From NCBI GenBank assembly GCA_907163375.1, contig CAJQUW010003622.1, positions 62,001 to 126,000 of the forward strand: a stretch of DNA of 64,000 bases. The letters are read 5' to 3'. Origin of the DNA: Prostheceraeus crozeri. Lineage: Eukaryota; Platyhelminthes; Polycladida; Euryleptidae. The stretch's first letter is position 1. The number at the start of each line of letters is the position of its first letter. The translations under genes and the position numbers were made by a program. Below the pieces are notes generated by a model. The model saw nothing but the letters and a program-made list of their open reading frames with translations. It searched no databases and was not told where the DNA came from. Positions 10,976-22,284 of this stretch are shown in pieces.

Positions 10976-13900
10976 AATCTTACATAGGATGTATGTAGGT
11001 ATAATAGTGCAACATGATACAAATGTACGTTGGTGAGCTTGATACTATAGTAATAACAAGTCTTTATTCAGCAGTCAAATGTACCAGTAGAATAAGAAAA
11101 ACAAAAACAGTAACCACACGCAATAGCATCTATAATCTAAAACGCAAGAGGGCTCCTCATAACTCAGCTGAGGGCATGTCCATGATTCCATCCGATTGAT
11201 ATTTTGGAGAAAATTGCTGACGAGGCGCTTTCCCCATCAATACTTTTTAAAAAATTGTTGATCGATCCTGTGCAGTCAGCAAATCGATTTAAAGAGACCC
11301 GAGCAAACTGGCATCAGTGCGACATAACAAATGCGATAGGCATAGCCGCTGAATTGCTAACAAAAATGCTTTTACATTCACAGAGCGATTTTAATCTTAA
11401 ATATTCCGACACTGGCAAAATGTTTAGTGTCTGAAACAGTGCTTTATGATGAGCTCTTTTAGGAAGATGAGCCGAAAATGCAGTTTTGCTTGGACTGCTG
11501 ATCAAAATGATGAAACACCGCTTTTAATCCGATTTTAGGCCTACGTCCACACCGCCAATAACAAAACGGAACTTGCGACAAGCTCGCACAATAACCAATG
11601 ATAAAGCTTTTACACAAATGTGGCATTTATAAGCAACTGGTCAGGGTAGATAAGTTGATGGCAGACAATGTGGCCGTCCGAGCACAAGTTTTCTCAAGTC
11701 GCATAATTGCGTTTGTGAAACCCAGCGCCTACACGAGGACAGTTTATTGCGGCACGCAGGATGCGGTTCATAATATGATGAATGACTTACAGTAAAAAAA
11801 CAGGTGCTCTCGAGAGAAATTTTATCCGCATTGAAAAGTAAAATCATGTACAAAAGAAGCTAAGAACAACACGCACAAACGGGGAAACTTTCCCTGCCCA
11901 GCAGCATCGACAGGTACAGAGTCAGTAGTGACAAATGGATGCTTTCTCATTTTGACTATTGTTGCCTCTTCATTGTTGTTCTCACTTTCATTTTGGTCTA
12001 CATCTTTGGAAATTGAAGCTTCATCTCCGCTCGTGCACTCTTCATGCACTTGACAATTTCGACAACTAATGGTGTGCATATCTATATCAGAGACTTTTAT
12101 TTAAATCTTATTTGTTATATTTTTGAAGTCATTGTAATATTGAAAATGGACCGGTCGTACCGTCCGAAACGTCGCGCAACAACATGAATTATTTTGCCAT
12201 AAAAAGGTACTCTCTCATTATCTTGCGAACTCTATCAGAAGAAGAAAAAAGTTAATACAGAAAGGTGGAAAGATCTCTTTACAAATACATATATTCTCGA
12301 TGTCAGCAACAACATTTGCCACGATAATGAATTATTATACCAAAATACACGAACAATAAACTATATGACAATAACTTGAACAAAAAAAATTTACTGAACA
12401 GGTTCGTTCGGAATTAGGGGATTGCGAAATCCAAAAATAAAAAAATGATTTAGTTTTAATTCAGAGAGAATTGCTTCGCCTATGCATAGGTAGCTTGGTT
12501 TTGTTAATATGGCTGCTGAATTTCAATATTATATCAATCAATCAAAATAATTACTTTATATTACATTGCCCACCTAATTACTTTGATTAAACATGCGTAT
12601 GAGGAAAATAACAGTCGTCCAGCTGCTGACACACTTGCCATCCAAAGGAAAATAAAAATCGCCATTTAATTAACGACAATGACTAATATGTCTCGGAATG
12701 CTGACATCATTTTGTGTAGCCTTATTCGTACTGTCCTCACGTGATAACAGGACTTTGCTACATAGTCTAATTCAACTCACGTGCGACGTTCGATCTCAGA
12801 CTAATAAAAATTATATCGATTTTTCACAGCACTAAATCTGTTTTAACCTGATGACGGGAGCGAAAAATGAACACATTGAATGAATTATGCGATATCGGCA
12901 TGGTGATAATCCAGTCTCTAAACATAATAATAATTATGAGCATGTATTATTGTACAATGTGCAGGGACTCCGACACGAGTTCAGGGCAGGTGTTGCACCG
13001 GCCTACCCCACCCTCCCAAACCCCGACAATATTTCAGTTGCGTTAAGCCTATCAAGGTTTTGCATGTGGAGGCGGGACTGGTCAGCGGACTAAAATGGGA
13101 AATTTGAGTTCGTCGGCCTCTAGCTCGGAACCATTTGCTCATCATGGGGCTAAATGGGTATTTTGATGCTTTTACAATTAAAACAGCTTCTAATTTTTTT
13201 TCTAATGAATCTTGGAACCTCTGGAGAGTTGGCTGATATGCTATATTCTTGTTGCGAGACGAATAGAAGTGCATGTCTACTTAGTGAAAAATAAGTCTGA
13301 AAACCCCTTAGGGTGCCCATTACTCCCGCCTCCCCTACGTTTTTGCACCTCTCAACTTTAGATTCATAACTATTCCATGCTTATCGGAACACTATTTCTG
13401 GTATGCATGAGTGCGAAAATCGAATGAGTAAAAATCACTTCGTCAATTTTAGCCTAAATCTCACATTTGCAACAAGTTAAATTCTGAAAATATGCACGAT
13501 GGATAAATGACGTGACACGGTCCTTTCACTGCAAGACAATTATCTTTGATAGTGTCTAATTCTATTCGAATAGATCTTATGCAGCATGCTTTCTTTTCAC
13601 TTGCAAATCGCGTGCATTTATCCATTGGAAATACTAACTTCTATTGTGGTGCCAGTAAGCCTATAAAATGAATGCCCATATAGCCTATCATCGACTCTAG
13701 AACAGCAATTTTAACTGCAAAGCTTGTTCTAAGATCATCTTAATTCTTGCTTAATTGTTCCTAACACCGGAGCACTATTTTGAGTTTGAATATGAAAATA
13801 TGTAGAAAATGTGTTCAAATACAAAAACATTATGCTAAAAAAATCCGTTATACTGCAATCACACTTAGGCTCTGTCTTTTGGGCTATATGACAGGACCTC

Positions 13901-14700
13901 AATTTCATGCTCAGGGAAGACAGAACATGCTTACGGTTCATCCGTCGTTCAAGCGGCAGCGCACACAACCGTAGACGACGCGCAAACTATAACGCTCGCC
14001 CGCGCGTATTCATAAACATTTCCCATGTTTTAACAGCATCAGATCAAGTGATTTGTGACTCTTAGTGTAGTGCGTATATGTACGCGCGAGAATGTTTTTA
14101 ACCACGGCATGTTTTGGGTGTTCCGTAATTACGCGTGGTCACCTATTGCATAACTTTACTATGTCTGTGGCGGACCAGAACGGTAAACTGTGATGACACG
14201 TACACTTCATACAGTGTAATTCATCGCACGAACGCAAGCCTTTGAGGGGAATAAAGACTACTATGACATTGAATTCGTGAAACTGCAGTCTGTTAAGGAG
14301 CATTTCCGTATGAAGAGGGCATGTACGTGCAACGTGCTTGCCGACGTCCCTGGCAATGTGAGATGCCGACGGGTGGGTGTACTTTATAATGGTCCTGCAC
14401 TTCATTACACATACAACTACACTTTGTAATAACCACTATCGCTATTTCGACTTGCCGATTACATCCTATAAGATGAACACAATTAACTTGATCTGTCACA
14501 GTAATTCCACAGTAGAAGCAAAAAATTCTCTGATTAAGACTTTTGCTACAATCCTTGCATTGTAATTAATGCGAATCAGAACAATCCTACTCAACGATAA
14601 TCAAAGCTCATTTTTGAGAAGAACACTGAAGAGAAAGTTCTACGTAGTTAATGATAGAATTTGCGGACGCTTTCACTGCGGCCTTGCAGACGCGCATAAT
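10976..14700. other. No gene recognised
   Basis: Short open frames only, none with a recognisable domain. A hairpin followed by GAAACGTCG at about 12150-12178 is listed separately. Confidence 0.4.
12138..12182 (+). other. Possible decayed hammerhead-like motif of a retroelement
   Basis: A stem formed by GGACCGGT and ACCGTCC around a CGT loop is followed directly by GAAACGTC. This order, stem II then GAAAC, is the 3' half of the hammerhead ribozymes known from Penelope-like element termini. The CUGANGA box expected before the stem is not intact in this copy. No reverse transcriptase is adjacent. Confidence 0.2.
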
Positions 14701-14734
14701 GCGCCATTGATGGCTGCCGACATACAACTTGTTT

Positions 14735-15660
14735 GACACATATATACTTATCTCCTGTCTCAGCTCCACTAAAAAAGTCAAATTTTTCAAATGCGGAGTT
14801 GAGTATGAAGATCAACTCGAGAGGTGCCAAAACTTCGGCTCAACCTTGGAAATGCACTAAAATTGGAGCTCATAAAACATCACTTGTTCTGAATATTTGA
14901 CATTTTTCCTAAAGGCAAAAATCGCAGATTGCCACTTTATTTGGCAAAATTGGACGATAAAATTTTGTGGAACATCGCATTTTCTACCAATGTTCATGCT
15001 CCTATAACATTTTTTCACCGAAAGTGTCATCAGAAGAAATTCATAAAATAATATATATCGAATATTATATATATCTCCGATTTTCAACCAAGAAAATAGG
15101 GTTGTAGGGCATACTAGAATAAGCGAGAAATATGGATGAGGGTCGACAAGATCGTCCAATTTTTTTTTGAGTTTATGACGTAATATTATGTATCATTAGG
15201 CGCAGAAACCGAACATGTAGCTCGTTTTGCAATCTGAGCATGATAAATGGTCCTAATCATGACTTGAAATCGAAAATTTTGTATATAAATCCTGTCTCTG
15301 CACCATCAAGATGTAATATTTTTGCATATTTCTCCAAAACAATGGTTCTGTTGTTGAGTTCGGAAGTGCACATCAATAATAGCATAGTTTGGGCAGATAT
15401 AGCCAGATTTTTTAGCTAGTATGGTGAACTATTCTCCTCTGTACATTGAAAAAACACTAAAAGGAAGGGATACATTATTCTTTTAAAAAAATGGGAGTAC
15501 GGATGTACTGAAGGGTTGCATTGACCGCGAATCAGTCAAAACATCTGCAACATTGTCTGAAGGATCAATCTTATACAAAAAAGAGTCTTCATCAGCCGAC
15601 TGATCTCATTTAGTGGATATTATGTAAAAGTTATATATATTTAACGTGGTCTCTGCACCA
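14735..15660. repeat. Dispersed TATA-rich / CCTGTCTCTGCACC motif, three copies
   Basis: Three sites share an AT-alternating run followed by the same short motif. They are CTCCTGTCTCAGCTCCAC (about 14751), TCCTGTCTCTGCACCA (about 15290) and GGTCTCTGCACCAC (about 15644). The same motif on the opposite strand makes up the dense array at 21480-21735, also next to a long TA run. The repeat family is not recognised. Confidence 0.5.
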
Positions 15661-18128
15661 CTCAAAATGGTAAAAATTTATTTCTGGAAAGTTTGTTTCC
15701 ACATCAGCTTGATCCATGGATTACCACAATTATATTTTTAAGTAATCATGTCAATTATTTTGCTCTTAATTTGACAAACAGAAAGATAAACAAAATATCC
15801 GAGTTTAGTGTGTTGGACAATAAAATCGAGAACATCAATACATGGAGCCCAAAGGCAATATGAAGATAAACTACATTGATTTGGGAGTAAATGTGCATAT
15901 CTAGGAAAGCCAATTGTTGCTTCACTTCCTTTCCAACGTAAAAAACGCTCTTTGGAAGCATTGTCAGATTTACACTGTGTTTGTTTAACTTTTATACATA
16001 TTTATTACAAAGCCGTTTTGCTTATTTAAATTTTCGCAAATATTTAGCACCATGTGTGCTAAAGTGACATCTCTTATATGATACCTTTCCCTTGCTGTTG
16101 CTCATTCTCTAATCTATCAATGTAAATAGTTGCTGTGTCAAGTTGACAAAGAACTCATGCTTTATCTAAAATAATACTGAAATACAGCGTGACTGGCGAG
16201 TCAAATCCGATTGTACGCAATTAGGAGGATTTTACGTTCAGAACATGTCATCACGTCATGTTGGATGCCTTTTCCAATGGCAATGTAAAATTCAACTCAT
16301 TCTGTCATGTAGTCGACCTATTTACTGCTGCAGTATCAAATGAAAGAATAGAATTAGAAGACACTAAAATACAATCAGTCACAACCACTTCATGAGATAA
16401 TGGTGAACAGTCTTGCAAAGTTGGAGGTGAAATGTTCAGTCTCTGGTTGTGAGAGCAATGAAAGGGTCCAAACATGAATTCCCATGAAGTGTGCCATTAT
16501 ATTCTTTCACAACTATTTGATCGAGAGGCTGAATCAGCAGGATTGTCGGTGGACATGGTAGTCCAGCACAATCCCAAGAGGAATTTCCACTGGGATCTTA
16601 ACCCAACTCCAAGCAAGAATCCTAGCATCAAAAATGTTGTCAATGATGCTTCTACAGTGATTGTATTTGGTTGTCTAAAAACATGGGCCTATAACCCAGC
16701 CTACATGCAGGCCTCGGTGTAGACTTACATTCCTACTTCTAGACCTACATTTCAGAGAATTGAGAGGTTCCTTTAATTTTGTTCTAAATTTAACTAAGGA
16801 CATGTGTCGCAGCCCATCATATGGAATAGGAGATACAGTAATATCAATTTATACATCAATTATATATGCATGTTCAATTGTTGAATCACACGTGTACACT
16901 TGTGCGGTGTTTATTTACCTAACCGTCGAAAGTCCTCTGACACGTCCTCACAAGCCATGCATCGTAGCTTTTGTACTCTATCTTATTTTGTAAATGCAAA
17001 TAGATTAGATTTTTTCTGTTTTGAGATTTGTATGTAAAACAATATTTGATACATACGCTCGTACTATGTTGGACCTTCATGGTAGTGTTGACATCTTCTT
17101 TCTGCTATTCACTTTTGGCTACCCATTAAACGGACCAGACACGCAAAAGTGCTTACGACTGTGAAACCTTGTCGTTAGATAATTCGTGAGAGAGAACATA
17201 TTTCCTAAGAACTCTCATGAAAGCAGTTGAATTGAAAACAATTGACTTTCAACCCATAGGCCTATACTTCGAAGACTTGTATTTCTTAAGTTATTTCATA
17301 ATTCGCTTTTACATATTTCCTTAAATTCACTGTTCACTTCGTGTGAGTTTGGTTTGTCTGCTGTTGCATGTAATTGGCATTGCTGCATGCCACGTGTCTA
17401 ATAAAATGTAATTACGAGTAAATGTAACTTTGGGTGATAACGGAAAATAGAAGAAATTACATGCTTTTAAAGGGAATGTACTCGTACTTGAAAGGAATAA
17501 GATGAGCCCTCCAAAATTGCTCATTTGATGATAGGTCTGCATGTTATACTCCCAGATTACATTGTAGTGATAATCTTCTCAGCTACTGTATCAGCGCATT
17601 TCGATTTATGAAAAGCTCAAGCAAGTGGACGTATATCATCAGCAGGCGTTTGTAGAATTTGTTCTGTAACTAGAGAAGCGTTTCCTAGTTGCCCTCCAAT
17701 TCTTTCATATGTTACCAAACGTATAGGTTACCTGTTCGTTCTCTCAAAGTACACGAATGTTAGCACTATCTCAAATTTGGCCTACTCGAAAGTAATGGAA
17801 ACACCACTCGTGACTCTGTTGACATGTGTATGATTGCAAAAGCCTTTGTCTTTACCGATGCCTACAGACGAGGTTTCACATTACAGAAAATTAAGATTAT
17901 CACCACTGAATCCAGCCTTTGATCAGCTCTCATTTTTTCGACAACATTTGGCACAATTTCATTCAGCTTACACTTCTACCTGATTTTGCGCTATTTGTTG
18001 GATGAAGCAATGTTTTCTGCGGTCAACAACAGACAACTTTTAAAAATATATTTTGTTGCATTAATGCTGGGGAGTTTTCAAGTTTGGATTTAAAAGAATG
18101 CTTGTCTAATCAGCTCCGAGAATATGTA
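15661..18128. other. Non-coding except a weak relic
   Basis: A plus-strand stretch at about 16225-16722 stays mostly open in one frame with three stops. Its parts look protein-like, for example LSQLFDREAESAGLSVDM and NPKRNFHWDLNPTPSKNP. No family was recognised, and it may be an old pseudogene. The rest shows nothing. Confidence 0.25.
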
Positions 18129-18678
18129 CCGTAATTTCCGGCCTATAAGGCGCACAAGCCGAGTTTTAGGTAATTTCGTATTTTGACAACAGATAAGGCG
18201 CGCTTCGTGGATAAGGGGCACATCTGTAGTTTCAGATATTATCGTAACCAGTAGGAAATAATGTTTGTTAGAAATACTGGTACTACCGGCAGTTAAGAAA
18301 ATGCAACAACTTTTAAGTAGACAATTTGATTTAATAGGTCTATCTGAAAAATTACATAAGATTGTGATCGTTATGATAGCTTGGTCTGAAAAATATTCCA
18401 ACATTAAATGTTCAGTTAAACAACTGGACATATAAACAACTAACAAAATCAGTCATGCCAGTATTCTTGACTCACTCAACACAACACTCGGAAAATCCTG
18501 AGAAGTCGGAGTCTTGTGTCGGAGATAAACAATTGCTGTAGGTGGGAACGTCATTGTTCGCTTCAGTGTCTGAACCTTAAAAATCTATTTTGACCATAGA
18601 CAAGGCGCACTCCGTAGATAAGGCGCACTAGCTGTTTTCGAGTAAAAAAAGTCGCGCCTTATCGGCCGGAAATTACAG
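18129..18678. mobile_element. MITE with TIR CYGTAATTTCCGGCC
   Basis: The left end CCGTAATTTCCGGCCTATAA is mirrored at the right end, which on the minus strand reads CTGTAATTTCCGGCCGATAA. TA flanks both ends (18127-18128 and 18679-18680). The phrase ATAAGGCGC is repeated just inside both ends and internally near 18190 and 18620. This matches the widespread class of pogo/Tigger-type MITEs with ATAAGGCGCAC subterminal repeats. No coding sequence is present in the 550 bp. Confidence 0.8.
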
Positions 18679-21470
18679 TACCCATCTTTTCAATGGCAGG
18701 CTTCAAATTTTTAACATTCCCATGCTCAGGTATTGGTTGAGTCATCATTTCCCTCACTTGAGATCAGAAGATTTTTAATATCAGATCAGAGGAGGACTTC
18801 TCTCGTCTGCACCAGTTGACAATAAACAAAAACATTTTCTTTGCGCCGTAGGAATGCTGACGCCTGCGTCCGACAAATGGATCAACAGGAGCAGCTCATC
18901 AATGATGACACGACAGTGAGTGATAAGAGGGTCAACAACATGATATCTCAAAATAACAAAACAGACCATCACTCATTACTTCATTTATTTAAGCAAACCA
19001 CACTGTTTTCTAAACCAAGTGTCTCGGCTGACCAAGTAAATCAATTTAGAAATTAGTTATCAGTTTGCGATTAAATTTGATGAGAATAGTCTATACAAAA
19101 CACGCAGGAATTTTTGTGCTGTGCAACGATTTAGGAAACGGTCTGTATAAAAAAACCTTAAAGCATCCTTAATAACAATAAATTCTTCATTTACTGAGGA
19201 TGACATTGGTGGCATGAATCAATCAATAAATCCGCAATACAAATCATTGATTACAAAAATCTCTGCAGAACTTGTTCGAAGTAGGTACTTGCACATATGC
19301 ATAGTTGGCCTACTCGTTCTCGTAATCGAGAACCCTTTTCACTGCCTCCCCAGATATTGTACGGTCTGCATTTACCGAAATCAACAGAGATTTCAACGGA
19401 TGTTGTACTCGTTACTGATATTGGAGATACACCAGGGCTCATACTAAGTCTGGGCATATGTGCGTCGACGCTAAGGGAAAATTGTTAATTCCAGTTTCAC
19501 TAAAGATTGTCTAAATCCGCGCTGGATCCAGGGATTGATAGAATTCTGTTTGCTACCTCTTTCAGTTGAAGAATTTTGCTAGTTGCTTAGTTTCTTCAGA
19601 ATAATGTGGGGTGCGGTCTCTGCTGGGCTTGTCCAGGAAAGTAAAGGTCCGGACGCCGAAGTTTTTTACCAAACAATTCTGATGCGCAAAATCAAATTTC
19701 ACAGCTCTACTGACAACTTCAATTAAAATTAGGTTTACGTTCACTCTCACTTAATCTTTATCTAAGAAAAATTTCCAGGAATTTTCGATTCAATCTCAGG
19801 CTTCCATGCCTATTTCTAAATCCGAACGCGATACCAAGAGTTTCTTTATTTTCATTATTCTCCGCTTTTCCGAAAATCATTCTCCATTACTCATTTTTCC
19901 ACCTTATCCTTTATTTCCTCTTTATTTTTAAATTATCATTCCTTTTGCAAATTTGCTGAATTTTTTTCATTGTCCCGGTAATTTCACAATTGCATGCATT
20001 CAGGTCAATAGATCAGAAAGAAATAACGATGTGCGATAATCTGAATCACAAGTTTCAAATGAATGTAAACTTGATTTCGAGGATGGAATGAAAGAGGAAA
20101 ACAAAACCACAAATTCATTTAGGCTTATTCATAATAAGGTGTAGACCTGAAGAAAAAATTGGGCCTATAGTGTTCTATAGATGTCATTGCATTATTTTAG
20201 CATCATGCTTCCAAAACATACCTATGAATTATCAATTGAAGCACCTTTCAGTAATAAAGAATAAATTCCTTCCATAATGGGCTAATATGAAAAATATGCT
20301 CAGATTTTTCTTAATTTTTGCATGTCATTTTTTTCGTGGACAAGACCTGGTAGTGCTAGCTTATTTAATTTTTGGTGGCCCAATCCCAATGGGAATCCCA
20401 ATACCCAACGGGAAGCCTGTGAATCAGTCATGCTTTATGAAATAAATGTAATGAGTGTGATAGTTAAGTTAGAGCTGAATTGCTAAAGAAAGTTTTTAAT
20501 TTTTAGTTTGCAAAAAGGCCGAATAAATAATGCAACTATGGCCTTTATTTAAAATTCAAATGTGTCTTACTCAACTTAGAGGGATGTTTTGTAATTGCAA
20601 GTTAATCAGCGGATTTACAATTCCAGAAAGGTTTCAAATTTATCATTCATCGGCAATCAGTGTATTTGTATCGGAGTATAAAGCTCCACTCCAGTGCTTC
20701 GGGAGTAAGCATACAAACATTGACTACCTGAGCCCTGCTACACTGCATCTGTACGTATAGGAAAAGCAAAGAGGTTTTTAATATTCACGGAGGCATTGTC
20801 TGTAATAAATGGTGGTATTTTTGTTGTAAATGCAACGGGAGCTGCTACCACAAGAGGTGGTGCCGGAACAGGTGCTACCGACGGTTTGCATCTGCTTATA
20901 ACTTCGCAGTGAACACTCCTCCTCGAAAGCGGAGAAAATGTTTCAACGCGGCTATCTGCCGAATGGACGACATTTAAAGATTAACTTTGTTATTTGTTAA
21001 ACTCAATATAAAATGTAGATTCCCAAATCATACTTTTGTAAATCAACCGACCTATTTTCTTAGTGAAGACAAACTTTCAGAAGACAGTATTTAAACGTAC
21101 ATTTTTAACAATTCCAATATCATATCTCATTCGAAATGATGTCAGTTTAGAGGTATTTATGTACAACAACATTGAAATCGAAGGGAAAGCATCACATAAT
21201 TAAAATTATAATATTGTGCTATTGTGATTAGAATGTTAGAAAAAGTGTCAAGTATTAAAATCCAAAAGTTCCATGCAGATCTTCTTTGATTCGGCCTTAC
21301 AGCAAACTTGTTTTCTTTAGTTTGTAGATAGTTATCATTCCATCGCTCATTTTATAGTTGCTTACAAAAAAGAAGATTTGATTTAATTTGATAATATTGC
21401 CATGGTAAATGCTTTCCTGTAGGTAACGTTATCGGAATGCTAAGTAGTTGCGTGAGTCTGAACAGAATTC
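18679..21470. other. No gene recognised
   Basis: Only short AT-driven frames. Around 20384-20414 there is a small CCCAAT/GGGAAT quasi-palindrome with no evident role. Confidence 0.4.
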
Positions 21471-21477
21471 GTTTACA

Positions 21478-21730
21478 TGTGGTGCAGAGACAGGACAAAA
21501 AGGTGCAGAGACATGGAATACTGGAGCAGAGACAGGTGTTGTTTCAAAAAGAATCCGTTTTGGTGGTGCAGAGACATGGGGTTTTGGAGCACAGACAGTA
21601 TGTTGTGGAGCAGAGACAGGGGTGAATGGTGCAGAGACAGGACTTAGATATATGAATTTTTTTGAAAATTGGAGCAGAGACAGGGGATGTGGTGCAGAGA
21701 CAGGACATGTGAGTGGTGCTGAGACAGGAG

Positions 21731-21735
<5 letters not shown>
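21478..21735 (+). repeat. Irregular array of GGTGCAGAGACAGG motif
   Basis: About ten variants of GG(T/A)GC(A/T)GAGACAGG occur in 260 bp at irregular spacings of roughly 15 to 45 bp, with unrelated sequence between them. Because several spacings are multiples of three, one plus-strand frame reads a repeated GAETG peptide and stays open. The opposite strand is open too, so I do not call a gene. The motif is the reverse complement of the dispersed motif at 14735-15660. The array lies just beyond the 3' end of ARPC1 and could fall in its 3' flank. Confidence 0.75.

Positions 21736-21808
<73 letters not shown>
21736..21808. repeat. (TA)n microsatellite
   Basis: About 36 uninterrupted TA dinucleotides directly follow the GAGACAGG array. 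Confidence 0.97.
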
Positions 21809-21810
<2 letters not shown>

Positions 21811-22157
21811 CATCCAATGCCGGAGGTGACTTCTTTCCTTCCCATGGTATTTCAAGCTTGAAAATGAATTCATTCAGACCAAATTTTCTTAAGGCAGTTG
21901 ATGTGCATGACAAGAAAAATGGTTACAAATGGTAATATTTTTACACTTTGAATATCCCAAGCAAGTATATCGAGAAAAAACAACAATGAGTTATTAATAA
22001 TTATTCATTCTGAAGAATCACAGATATGGGAGCGCAGATCGACTGAGCTCAGAGCGCGGCTAGCCAGGATAACAAATCGTCTCACGATAATCACTAGCAA
22101 ACTTGATAAGACAAAGCCTAGATAGTTGAAAAGGAACGTTTGGAAATCAGGAAATCC

Positions 22158-22284
22158 TCAAATTCGCAGCCTACCAAATTGTTTCTCGAGAGTATCAAAG
22201 TCCCAAAAGACCACTTGTCCATCGACACCAGCTGTAGCTACTTGGCTTGCTGAATCCTTGGCTCCTTTCGTAACCACAACTTGG
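22158..22284 (-). CDS. ARPC1: ARPC1 terminal coding exon
   Basis: Acceptor CTTTCAG (AG at 22286-22285) leads into [12 protein letters not shown], ending QFGRLRI and TGA at 22160-22158. It forms the last propeller strands. No canonical AATAAA was found within the next 300 bases on the minus strand; AATGAATAAT near 22005 is the nearest weak candidate. Confidence 0.95.

Noticed and set aside
21448-21861. 137-codon frame with repeated GAETG peptide as a gene
   Set aside because: It is generated by the 14-bp motif plus a TA microsatellite, and the reverse strand is open as well.
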